Below are positions 1-5,321 of a stretch of DNA of 7,965 bases, one piece after another. Source of the stretch: an uncultured Beijerinckiaceae bacterium (GTDB lineage: Bacteria > Pseudomonadota > Alphaproteobacteria > Rhizobiales > Beijerinckiaceae). The stretch's first letter is position 1; every line of letters starts with the position of its first letter. The stretch covers positions 1 to 7,965 of the forward strand of contig CALMRL010000582.1 of assembly GCA_937873345.1 (NCBI GenBank). Reading direction: 5' to 3'. Position numbers and translations under genes: made by a program. The notes beneath the pieces were generated by a model. It was given only the letters and a program-made list of their open reading frames with translations. It had not been told where the DNA came from and ran no database searches.

Positions 1-101
1 AGAGCATCGGACCGAAAAGTGCGCAGCGGTTTTCGGATTATTCCGATGCGGAACAGCAGGTTAGGGCATCGGACCGGATCCGATATCCGGTCCGATGCTC
101 T
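1..101. repeat. Compound palindromic intergenic repeat
   Basis: The block is bounded by a perfect 14-bp inverted repeat (AGAGCATCGGACCG at 1-14 and its complement at 88-101). It contains two hairpins. The first pairs 4-11 with 42-49 (GCATCGGA/TCCGATGC), with an inner stem of CCGAAAA against TTTTCGG. The second pairs 66-79 with 85-98, a perfect 14-bp stem with a 5-nt loop. The core resembles the very common rhizobial palindrome built around CGAAAAGTG and GCGGTTTTC; that resemblance is from memory. It lies downstream of the LysR gene's stop codon and could help end that transcript. No gene is visible in 1-185. Confidence 0.75.
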
Positions 102-112
102 AGGCGCCGCAA

Positions 113-175
113 GGGATGATCTCGCGAGATGTCCACCTGCAGCCCCTGGGCTGCTTCGCCTCCGGCTCGCAATGA
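113..175. repeat. Partial copy of the long hairpin repeat found at 6780-6876
   Basis: The right part (143-175, ending in GGCTCGCAATGA) matches the right arm of the repeat at 6845-6876 with a few substitutions and one extra T. The stretch just before it (ATCTCGCGAGAT, a perfect 12-bp palindrome at 119-130) corresponds to the loop of the other copy. The left arm is missing: the compound palindrome 1-101 occupies its place. This looks like a truncated member of a dispersed intergenic repeat family. Confidence 0.65.
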
Positions 176-185
176 CGAGGGCATC

Positions 186-1088
186 CTATCCCGCCCTGGC
201 GAGCTGGCGCTGGCCCATCCGCTCGGCCTCGCGCACCAGGGCGTTGAGCAGCGGGTTCATCGCGTAGCGCGGCGACACGATCAGCCCGATCATGTGCGAC
301 ACCTCGGGCTCGACGATCGGCACGGCGCGGATGTCGGGGCCGAGCGCCACGGCCTCGGGCAGGCTGGCCGGCACGATCGAGCAGACCGCGCCGCTCGCCA
401 CCTGCGCCAGCAGGGCGACCATCGAGTTCGACTCGAAGGCAGCGTCGAGCGCCGCGCCGGCCTCGCGCAGGAGCTGGTCGATGATGCGGCGGTTCTGCAT
501 GTCCGGCGTCATCAGGCCGAGGGCCACGTCGCCGAGGTCGTGCCAGCGGATCGCGTTCTGCCGGCCGTGGCGGCCGCCGCGGCTGGTGAGCAGGCAGTAG
601 CGCTCGCGAAACAGCGGCACGGTCTTCACGTCGCCGATCGCCTCGTTGTCGAGGTAGGTGATGCCGCCGTCGATCGACAGGTTGCTGAGCCCTTCCAGCA
701 TCGCCGCCGATGTCGAGGACGTCAGGGTGAAGCGCACGGAGGGGTGCTCGGCGCGGAACGGCGCGGTGAGCGCCGGCACGCTGGCGAGCGCGGTCGGGAT
801 GCAGCCGAGGCGCAGGTGTCCCGCCAACCCGCGGCGCAGGGCGTCGAGGTCCTGGCGCATCGCCTCGGCGTCGCCGACGATGCGCCGCGCCCAGGCCAGC
901 ACGTGCTCGCCCTCGGGCGTGAAGCCCTGGAAGCGCGACGAGCGGCGCACGATCACCACGCCGAGCTTCTCTTCCAAATGCTTCAGCCCGGCCGACATGG
1001 TGGGCTGGGTGACGCCGCAGCTGTCGGCGGCGCGCCCGAAATGCTGCTCGCGGGCGAGCGCGAGGACGTAGGCGAGCTTGTCGATCAA
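186..1088 (-). CDS. LysR-family transcriptional regulator
   Basis: Predicted 300-aa cytoplasmic DNA-binding regulator, the usual size for LysR proteins. The winged helix-turn-helix occupies about residues 3-60; the recognition part is seen as FGRAADSCGVTQPTMSAGLKHLEE (in pieces, residues 17-40), close to the LysR consensus. The remainder (about 90-295) fits the two-lobed effector-binding domain. The start is a TTG at 1088, chosen because MIDKLAYVLALA is exactly where LysR proteins begin; no clear Shine-Dalgarno precedes it and no in-frame ATG lies just upstream. The N-terminus resembles the LysR regulators that sit beside NAD-dependent formate dehydrogenase genes in Rhizobiales (from memory), but no such genes lie in this window, so the target is unknown. 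It lies 57 bp downstream of the MFS transporter gene on the same strand, so the two may be co-transcribed and the regulator may respond to the transported compound (inference). Confidence 0.93.
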   Translation of the reverse strand: MIDKLAYVLALAREQHFGRAADSCGVTQPTMSAGLKHLEEKLGVVIVRRSSRFQGFTPEGEHVLAWARRIVGDAEAMRQDLDALRRGLAGHLRLGCIPTALASVPALTAPFRAEHPSVRFTLTSSTSAAMLEGLSNLSIDGGITYLDNEAIGDVKTVPLFRERYCLLTSRGGRHGRQNAIRWHDLGDVALGLMTPDMQNRRIIDQLLREAGAALDAAFESNSMVALLAQVASGAVCSIVPASLPEAVALGPDIRAVPIVEPEVSHMIGLIVSPRYAMNPLLNALVREAERMGQRQLARAG

Positions 1089-1145
1089 GGCGGCGGCGAC
1101 GCGGTACGGGTGGCGGGCATGGATGCCGATATAGCGTCGTCGCGC

Positions 1146-2525
1146 TCAGTCCAGCTCTCTGCCTTTCGTTTCGGGCATCAGGAACGCCGCCACGGTGCCG
1201 ACCACGGAGAAGGCGGCGAGGTAGTAGGCTGGCGCGAGCTTATCGCCCGTGAGGTTGATGAGCAGGTTAACGAGGAAATTGGTGGAGGAGCCGAAGATCG
1301 AGACGGCCAGGGCATAGACGATCGACAGGCCTGCCGAGCGCACCGCCTTGGGCAGTGACTCCGGGATGCCGACGATGATCGCCGCCGCGTTCACCGAGGA
1401 TAGCGCCGAGAGCAGGAAGGTAACGGCGAGGATCGTCACAGCCGTGGGATGCGCTCGCAGGATCGCGAAGGCCGGCACGCAGAGCAGCAGGATGGCGAGG
1501 CGCGGCCAGATCAGCACCGGGCGCCGGCCGAAGCGGTCGGCGAGCAAGCCGCCGAAGAGCGGGAAGGCGATTGAGGCTAGGCCGAACGCGATCGTCACCA
1601 GGGTCGAAACCGTCCCGGCCAAGCCGAGCGTCGAGCCGGCATAGGTCGGCATGTTGGTGCCGATCGAGCTCGACACGTTGGAGGCGGCGATCAGCGCGAA
1701 GGTCACGCAAAGCAGCCGGGCGTGGTCGCGCCACAGCCTGCGCAGCACGCCGAGCGTCGATCCGGCTGCCCTGCCGTCCTCATCCATGCCGGCCGTCTCG
1801 GGCAGGTGCGAGCGGATCACCAGCCCGACCGGCACCACGCTGATGCCGAGCAGGAACAGCACGCGCCAGCCCCAAGCCGACATCGCGGCATCGCCGATAA
1901 CGAGGGTGAGGACGAGCGAGAGGATGCCAACAGCGAGAGCGGCGCACCCCTGGCTGGCGATCTGCCAGGAGGCGATGAAGCCGCGTTGCGGCGCCGCCGC
2001 CGCCTCCAGCAAGTAGGCGGTGGAAGGCCCGATCTCGCCGCCCAGCGCCAGTCCCTGGATCAGCCGCCCGGCGATCACCAGCCCCTGCGCCCAGGCGCCG
2101 ATGCTCGCATAGGACGGGGTGAGCGCCAGCATCAGCATGCCGATGGCCATCAGGGCGATGGTGACGAGCATCGCCGGCTTGCGGCCGGCCCGGTCAGCGA
2201 AGGCCCCGATCACGACGCCGCCGACCGGGCGCATCACGTAGCCGATGCCGAACAGGGCGAGCGAGGCCAAGAGGCTCTGACCCGGCTCCTTCAAGGGAAA
2301 GAAGGCGAGGCCGATCGACTTGGCGAAGAAGACGAAAGCCGTGAAGTCGTAGAACTCGAGCGCGTTGCCGAGGATCACCGCCGCCACAGCGCGGCGCTCC
2401 AGCGGCGGGTGGCCGGGGGCATGATCCTGCAGGGCGGCTATCGGCATGGTCATTGCCGCTGTGTAGCTTGGCCGTGGCGCGACGGCCAGCGACCGCCTTG
2501 CGAGCCTCGCTGCGGCAACCGACAT
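1146..2525 (-). CDS. MFS transporter, metabolite:H+ symporter (MHS)-like
   Basis: Predicted inner-membrane secondary transporter with about 12 hydrophobic segments. It opens with AVILGNALEFYDFTAF, typical of the MHS/sugar-porter-like MFS branch (citrate, proline/betaine, shikimate and similar carriers). The MFS motif A appears twice: GAFADRAGRK in the loop after TM2 and GGLLADRFGRRP in the second half, as expected from the internal duplication. GRLIQGLALGGEIGPSTAYLLE is the conserved TM4-5 region (given here as a family hallmark), and the protein ends with PETKGRELD. Two starts are possible. ATG at 2525 (459 aa) has a strong AAGGA/GAGG ribosome site but leaves only 30 bp to the divergent gene. 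ATG at 2453 (435 aa) has no ribosome site but gives a normal intergenic gap and drops an Arg/Ala-rich 24-residue leader. I annotate 2525 on the ribosome site. The substrate cannot be told from sequence; an organic acid is a guess. Confidence 0.9.
   Translation of the reverse strand: MSVAAARLARRSLAVAPRPSYTAAMTMPIAALQDHAPGHPPLERRAVAAVILGNALEFYDFTAFVFFAKSIGLAFFPLKEPGQSLLASLALFGIGYVMRPVGGVVIGAFADRAGRKPAMLVTIALMAIGMLMLALTPSYASIGAWAQGLVIAGRLIQGLALGGEIGPSTAYLLEAAAAPQRGFIASWQIASQGCAALAVGILSLVLTLVIGDAAMSAWGWRVLFLLGISVVPVGLVIRSHLPETAGMDEDGRAAGSTLGVLRRLWRDHARLLCVTFALIAASNVSSSIGTNMPTYAGSTLGLAGTVSTLVTIAFGLASIAFPLFGGLLADRFGRRPVLIWPRLAILLLCVPAFAILRAHPTAVTILAVTFLLSALSSVNAAAIIVGIPESLPKAVRSAGLSIVYALAVSIFGSSTNFLVNLLINLTGDKLAPAYYLAAFSVVGTVAAFLMPETKGRELD
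2469..2488. promoter_or_regulatory. Inverted repeat near the divergent start sites, possible operator
   Basis: TGGCCGT and ACGGCCA form a perfect 7-bp inverted repeat around a 6-nt GC spacer. It lies between the two divergent genes if the transporter starts at 2453, or inside its first codons if it starts at 2525. It could be a dimeric regulator site, but it lacks the usual T-N11-A LysR box with ATC/GAT ends, and in DNA this GC-rich it may be chance. Confidence 0.2.
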
Positions 2526-2555
2526 GATCCTCGTCCTTATCCGCCGCGAGCCGCC

Positions 2556-3224
2556 ATGGTCGACCTGCCGCCCGACATCCCGCCCGACTCCAAGCTGACC
2601 CGCTCGAAGCGGCGCTGGGCCGACGAGGGCAAGTTCCTGACCGGGCATGACGCGCGGCCCGAAGCCGAGCGCCTGCCGCCCGGCCAGCATCTCGTGCGCG
2701 ACTGGCCGGTGCTCGACCTCGGCGTCACCCCCAACGTGCCGCGCGAGCGCTGGACGCTCGACGTCGACGGCGCGGTGGCGAACCGCCTGCACTGGCGATG
2801 GCACGACTTCCAGGCGCTGAAGCAGGACACGCTGGTCAGCGACATGCACTGCGTCACCACCTGGTCGCGCTACGACAACCGCTGGCAGGGGATCACCACC
2901 CGGCGCCTCCTCGACATCGTCGAACCCGCCGACGAGGCGCGCTACGTCGTGCTGCAATCCTCCGACGGCTACACCACCAACCTGCCGCTCGCCGACTTCG
3001 CGGCCGCCGACGCGATGATCGTGCATTCCTGGGAAGGCAAGCCGCTGACCCGCGACCACGGCGGCCCGGTGCGCCTGATCGTGCCGCACCTCTACCTGTG
3101 GAAGAGCGCGAAGTGGCTGAACGCCATCACATTGCGCACCGACGACCATCCCGGCTTCTGGGAAACGCGCGGCTACCACGACCGCGGCGACCCGTGGCGG
3201 GAGCAGCGCTACTCCGAGGACTGA
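2556..3224 (+). CDS. Sulfite-oxidase-like molybdopterin-dependent oxidoreductase
   Basis: Predicted 222-aa protein consisting of just the molybdopterin-binding fold of the sulfite oxidase/YedY (MsrP) superfamily. The segment SDMHCVTTWSRYDNRW places Cys99 as the expected cysteine ligand of molybdenum. Other family signatures are LPPGQHLVRDWPVLDLG (41-56), DGYTTNLPLADF, HSWEGKPLTRDHGGPVRLIVP and the C-terminal GYHDRGDPWREQRYS. There is no signal peptide or twin-arginine motif and no heme or C-terminal dimerisation domain, so it belongs to the short, apparently cytoplasmic class often annotated only as sulfite oxidase-like oxidoreductase; its substrate is not known to me. Without TAT export it is unlikely to be MsrP itself. 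ATG at 2556 is chosen because the sequence upstream in frame has no family character, though its ribosome site is poor. The gene is divergent from the MFS gene. Confidence 0.9.
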   Translation: MVDLPPDIPPDSKLTRSKRRWADEGKFLTGHDARPEAERLPPGQHLVRDWPVLDLGVTPNVPRERWTLDVDGAVANRLHWRWHDFQALKQDTLVSDMHCVTTWSRYDNRWQGITTRRLLDIVEPADEARYVVLQSSDGYTTNLPLADFAAADAMIVHSWEGKPLTRDHGGPVRLIVPHLYLWKSAKWLNAITLRTDDHPGFWETRGYHDRGDPWREQRYSED

Positions 3225-3419
3225 GCGCGTCCGGCGCCGCTCGCTGGCCATCTTCCCCCTGCGCAACGGTGAAGGGGAAGCGCAGCGAGGCGGCGGAGGG
3301 GCCAGGGACCAGGAGGCCTCGACCACCGCACGTTGCAGGACCAAGCCCGGCCGGCCCCTCCCCAAGCCCCGCGCGAGCGGCTAAGCCCGTGGCCGACCCC
3401 ACCGGCGAAAGGCTCTCCT
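3225..3419. repeat. Intergenic spacer with repeat-like inverted repeats
   Basis: No convincing gene. CTTCCCC (3252-3258) pairs with GGGGAAG (3274-3280) around a 15-nt loop, shortly after the oxidoreductase stop. GGAGGGGCC (3295-3303) pairs with GGCCCCTCC (3353-3361) around a 49-nt loop. The purine-rich run through 3271-3303 resembles dispersed intergenic repeats of high-GC alphaproteobacteria (from memory). Either hairpin could slow transcription, but neither is followed by a T-run, so neither is a classical terminator. An in-frame extension of the next gene to a TTG at 3333 runs through this repeat and is proline-rich, which argues against it being translated. Confidence 0.4.
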
Positions 3420-3917
3420 TTGCGCAAGATCGCGTCGCCGCTCCTCCTCGTGCTGGTGATCGGCCTGATCGCCGTCGCCAGCGTCCCGGCGCAGCAGTCC
3501 TGGCTGGCACCGAGCATCGCCGCCGCCGCCTTCACCCAGGTGTTCAACGCCGCGCAGCCCGGCGCGCGGCTCTACACCATCATCCTCGGGCAGGTGATCG
3601 GCGTCGTGTCCGGCTTCGCCGGCACCCTGCTCGCGCGCGCCGGCGACGCGCCGAAGTTCATCGGCAACCACGACATCACCTGGCAGCGCGTGCTGGCGAT
3701 CGTCATCGCCGTGGCGATCACGGCGACGCTGCAGGAGCTGTTCAAGGCGCGCTCGCCGGCCGGCGGCACGACGGCGGTCGTGGTCGCGGTCGGCGCCGAA
3801 ACGGCCACCCTCGACGGCGCGATCCGCCTCGCCGTCGGCATCGTCATGGTCGCCGTGCTCGGCGAGGCGGCGAGGCGGGTGATGCTCGTCGTCGAGAAGA
3901 GCGAGCCGGAATCTTGA
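3420..3917 (+). CDS. HPP-family-like small integral membrane protein
   Basis: Predicted 165-aa inner-membrane protein with about four hydrophobic helices: LLLVLVIGLIAVASVPA near the N-terminus, LYTIILGQVIGVVSGFAGTLL, VLAIVIAVAITATLQ and AIRLAVGIVMVAVLGEAARR. The pattern APSIAAAAFTQVFNAAQPGA followed by a later SPAGGTTAVVVAVG parallels the HPP family, whose members carry an APFGA-like motif and a later HPPGG motif; here HPP is replaced by SPA, so it is a divergent member. Some HPP proteins have been linked to nitrite transport, but nothing here supports a specific substrate. TTG at 3420 is chosen because GAAAGG lies 7 nt upstream and it gives a Met-Arg-Lys start ahead of the first helix. A TTG at 3333 would add 29 proline-rich residues encoded in repeat-like DNA. 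It ends about 33 bp before the TPP riboswitch, so transcription of this gene could read into it. Confidence 0.7.
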   Translation: MRKIASPLLLVLVIGLIAVASVPAQQSWLAPSIAAAAFTQVFNAAQPGARLYTIILGQVIGVVSGFAGTLLARAGDAPKFIGNHDITWQRVLAIVIAVAITATLQELFKARSPAGGTTAVVVAVGAETATLDGAIRLAVGIVMVAVLGEAARRVMLVVEKSEPES

Positions 3918-3949
3918 CGAAGCCCCGCTCGCCCGCCACCTTCGCTCAA

Positions 3950-4078
3950 GCAAGCCAAGGGGATCCCCGCCAGGGGGCTGAGAGGCCGGCAGCGCCCGTG
4001 ACGGAGGACATCCCGCACGATGGCGGCCCGGCGACCCTTCGAACCTGATCCAGTTTGCGCTGGCGGAGGGATGGCACG
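3950..4078 (+). ncRNA. TPP riboswitch (THI element)
   Basis: A cis-acting RNA that binds thiamine pyrophosphate and represses the operon downstream. All conserved parts are visible. P1 pairs GCCA (3954-3957) with TGGC (4072-4075). After GGGG (3959-3962), P2 pairs CCCC (3965-3968) with GGGG (3973-3976). The invariant CTGAGA lies at 3978-3983. P3 pairs GCCGG (3985-3989) with CCGGC (4028-4032) and continues as a long arm (CGCC/GGCG, CGTG/CACG). GACCCTTCGAACCTGATC lies at 4033-4050, P4/P5 is CCAG (4050-4053) with CTGG (4060-4063), and GGAGGGATGG closes the fold. The pyrimidine-sensing CTGAGA and the pyrophosphate-sensing helix are both intact. The enlarged P3 arm is a normal place for length variation. 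Confidence 0.96.
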
Positions 4079-4092
4079 GGGCGCACCCCTCA

Positions 4093-4117
4093 TCCCATCA
4101 TCGCCGGCGACGGGAGG
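4093..4117 (+). promoter_or_regulatory. Candidate riboswitch expression platform covering the thiO ribosome site
   Basis: Between the aptamer and the thiO ATG, TCCC (4093-4096) can pair with GGGA (4112-4115) of the GGGAGG Shine-Dalgarno, stacked on the short palindrome TCGCCGGCGA (4101-4110). There is no T-run, so translational control by hiding the ribosome site is more likely than transcription termination. This is the usual mode for TPP riboswitches in Gram-negative bacteria. The base pairing is short, so the exact structure is inference. Confidence 0.45.
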
Positions 4118-4121
4118 CACC

Positions 4122-5153
4122 ATGCGCGACACGCGCCGGCCCCACATCGCCGTCCTCGGCGCCGGCATCGCCGGCCTCGCCGCGGCCGATGCCTTCGTGC
4201 GCGCCGGCTGCCCGGTGGTGCTGCACGAGCGCGGCCCCGAGGCGGGCCAAGGCTGCTCGCACTACGCCGGAGGGATGATCGCGCCGTGGTGCGAGGCCGA
4301 GGCCTCCGAGCCGTCGATCGTCGCGCTGGGGCTGGAAGGCCTACGCTACTGGCGCGAGACCGTGCCGGTGGCGCTGGGCCACGGCACGCTGCTCGTCGCG
4401 CCGCCGCGTGACACCGCCGAGCTCGCGCGCTTTGGCCGCCGCACCAGCAATTTCGAGACGCTCGACCCCGCCGCGATCGCCGCGCTGGAGCCCGACCTCG
4501 CCGGCCGTTTTTCCCGCGCGCTGCTCTTTCGCGAGGAGGCCCACCTCGATCCGCGCGCGGCGGTGGCCGAGCTGGGTCGGCGCCTGCGCGAAAGCCCACT
4601 CGCCGAGCTGCGCTTCGGCTCGGACACGCCGGACGTCGAGGGCGACCGTTGCGCCGACTGGGTGATCGACTGCCGCGGCCACGCCGCCCGCGACCGGCTC
4701 GCCGACCTGCGCGGCGTCAAGGGCGAGATGGCGGTGCTCCACACCCGCGACATCAGCTTCTCGCGCCCCGTGCAGCTGCTGCACCCGCGCACCCCCGTCT
4801 ACATCGTGCCGCGCGGCGACGGGCGCTTCATGGTCGGCGCCACCGCGATCGAGAACGCGGAGCGTGGCCGCGTGCGCGCCCGCGCCCTGCTCGACCTGCT
4901 CGGGGCCGCCTACACCGTGCATCCCGCCTTCGGCGAGGCCGAGGTGGTGGAGATCGGCTGCGACCTGCGCCCGGCCTTCCCCGACAACATGCCGGCGATC
5001 CGCCGGGAGGGGCGGCGCGTCTTCATCAACGGCCTCTACCGCCACGGCTTCCTCGTCGCCCCGGCGCTCGCCGCGCGGGCCGTGGCCATCGTGCTCGGCG
5101 ACATCCAATCCGAGGTGACCCATGCGCATCCACGTCAACGGCGAAGCGCGTGA
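4122..5153 (+). CDS. thiO: Glycine oxidase ThiO (FAD-dependent, thiamine thiazole branch)
   Basis: Predicted 343-aa flavoprotein of the D-amino-acid oxidase fold. It oxidises glycine to the imine dehydroglycine, which ThiG consumes to build the thiazole ring. The N-terminus has the FAD/ADP-binding GxGxxG motif (VLGAGIAGLAAADAF, Gly13-Gly18) with an acidic residue after the second strand (VVLHERGPE). YAGGMIAPWCEAEA is the flavin-contact region seen in rhizobial ThiO proteins, and the C-terminal NGLYRHGFLVAPALA is the second conserved flavin segment. ATG at 4122 is preceded by GGGAGG with a 4-nt spacer and follows the TPP riboswitch; an in-frame upstream ATG would lie inside the riboswitch and is rejected. 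Its end overlaps thiS by 32 nt, which suggests translational coupling. It is the first gene of the operon here; in several rhizobia thiC takes that place, from general knowledge. Confidence 0.94.
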   Translation: MRDTRRPHIAVLGAGIAGLAAADAFVRAGCPVVLHERGPEAGQGCSHYAGGMIAPWCEAEASEPSIVALGLEGLRYWRETVPVALGHGTLLVAPPRDTAELARFGRRTSNFETLDPAAIAALEPDLAGRFSRALLFREEAHLDPRAAVAELGRRLRESPLAELRFGSDTPDVEGDRCADWVIDCRGHAARDRLADLRGVKGEMAVLHTRDISFSRPVQLLHPRTPVYIVPRGDGRFMVGATAIENAERGRVRARALLDLLGAAYTVHPAFGEAEVVEIGCDLRPAFPDNMPAIRREGRRVFINGLYRHGFLVAPALAARAVAIVLGDIQSEVTHAHPRQRRSA

Positions 5154-5319
5154 AGTCGCCTCCGCGACGCTCCACGCCCTGCTCGACGAGCTCCACTACG
5201 GCGGCCTCACCGTGGCGACGGCGCTGAACCAGGGCTTCGTGCGCGCCGTCGACCGCGAGCGGACCCCGCTCGCCGAGGGCGATGCCGTGGAGATCGTCTC
5301 GCCGCGGCAGGGTGGGTGA
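5122..5319 (+). CDS. thiS: Sulfur carrier protein ThiS
   Basis: Predicted 65-aa ubiquitin-like sulfur carrier. The beta-grasp pattern is visible from MRIHVNGEAREV through LADGD-like LAEGDAVEIVSP, and it ends in the diagnostic Gly-Gly (SPRQGG). The terminal Gly is adenylated and then converted to a thiocarboxylate that gives sulfur to ThiG. Length and ends are standard for the family. The ATG at 5122 lies inside the end of thiO (32-nt overlap) and is preceded by GAGGTGA. The thiG start codon follows the stop by 2 nt. No ThiF or other activating enzyme is encoded in the window. Confidence 0.96.
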   Translation: MRIHVNGEAREVASATLHALLDELHYGGLTVATALNQGFVRAVDRERTPLAEGDAVEIVSPRQGG

Positions 5320-5321
5320 GC

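Noticed and set aside
186..1088. Naming the LysR gene as a formate dehydrogenase regulator
   Set aside because: The resemblance is only in the N-terminal sequence style, and no formate dehydrogenase gene is in the window.
129..1358. Long plus-strand open frame (409 codons) opposite the LysR and MFS genes
   Set aside because: Its translation is Arg/Ala/His-rich without family features, while the minus strand encodes clear LysR and MFS proteins. Long antisense frames are expected at this GC content.
1722..2555. In-frame upstream extension of the oxidoreductase gene to about 500 codons
   Set aside because: The extension is antisense to the MFS gene and has no sulfite-oxidase character; the family N-terminus fits ATG 2556.
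2526..3365. Upstream extension of the MFS frame to 739 codons
   Set aside because: It runs antisense through the oxidoreductase gene and encodes no membrane segments; the transporter fold begins after 2453.
4020..4121. Longer ThiO starting from an ATG-like codon at 4020 or 4071
   Set aside because: These codons lie inside the TPP riboswitch; ATG 4122 has the ribosome site and the normal distance to the GxGxxG motif.
4341..5138. Minus-strand frame of 265 codons opposite thiO
   Set aside because: Composition is Val/Gly/His/Arg shadow coding, with no motif; thiO on the plus strand is complete.
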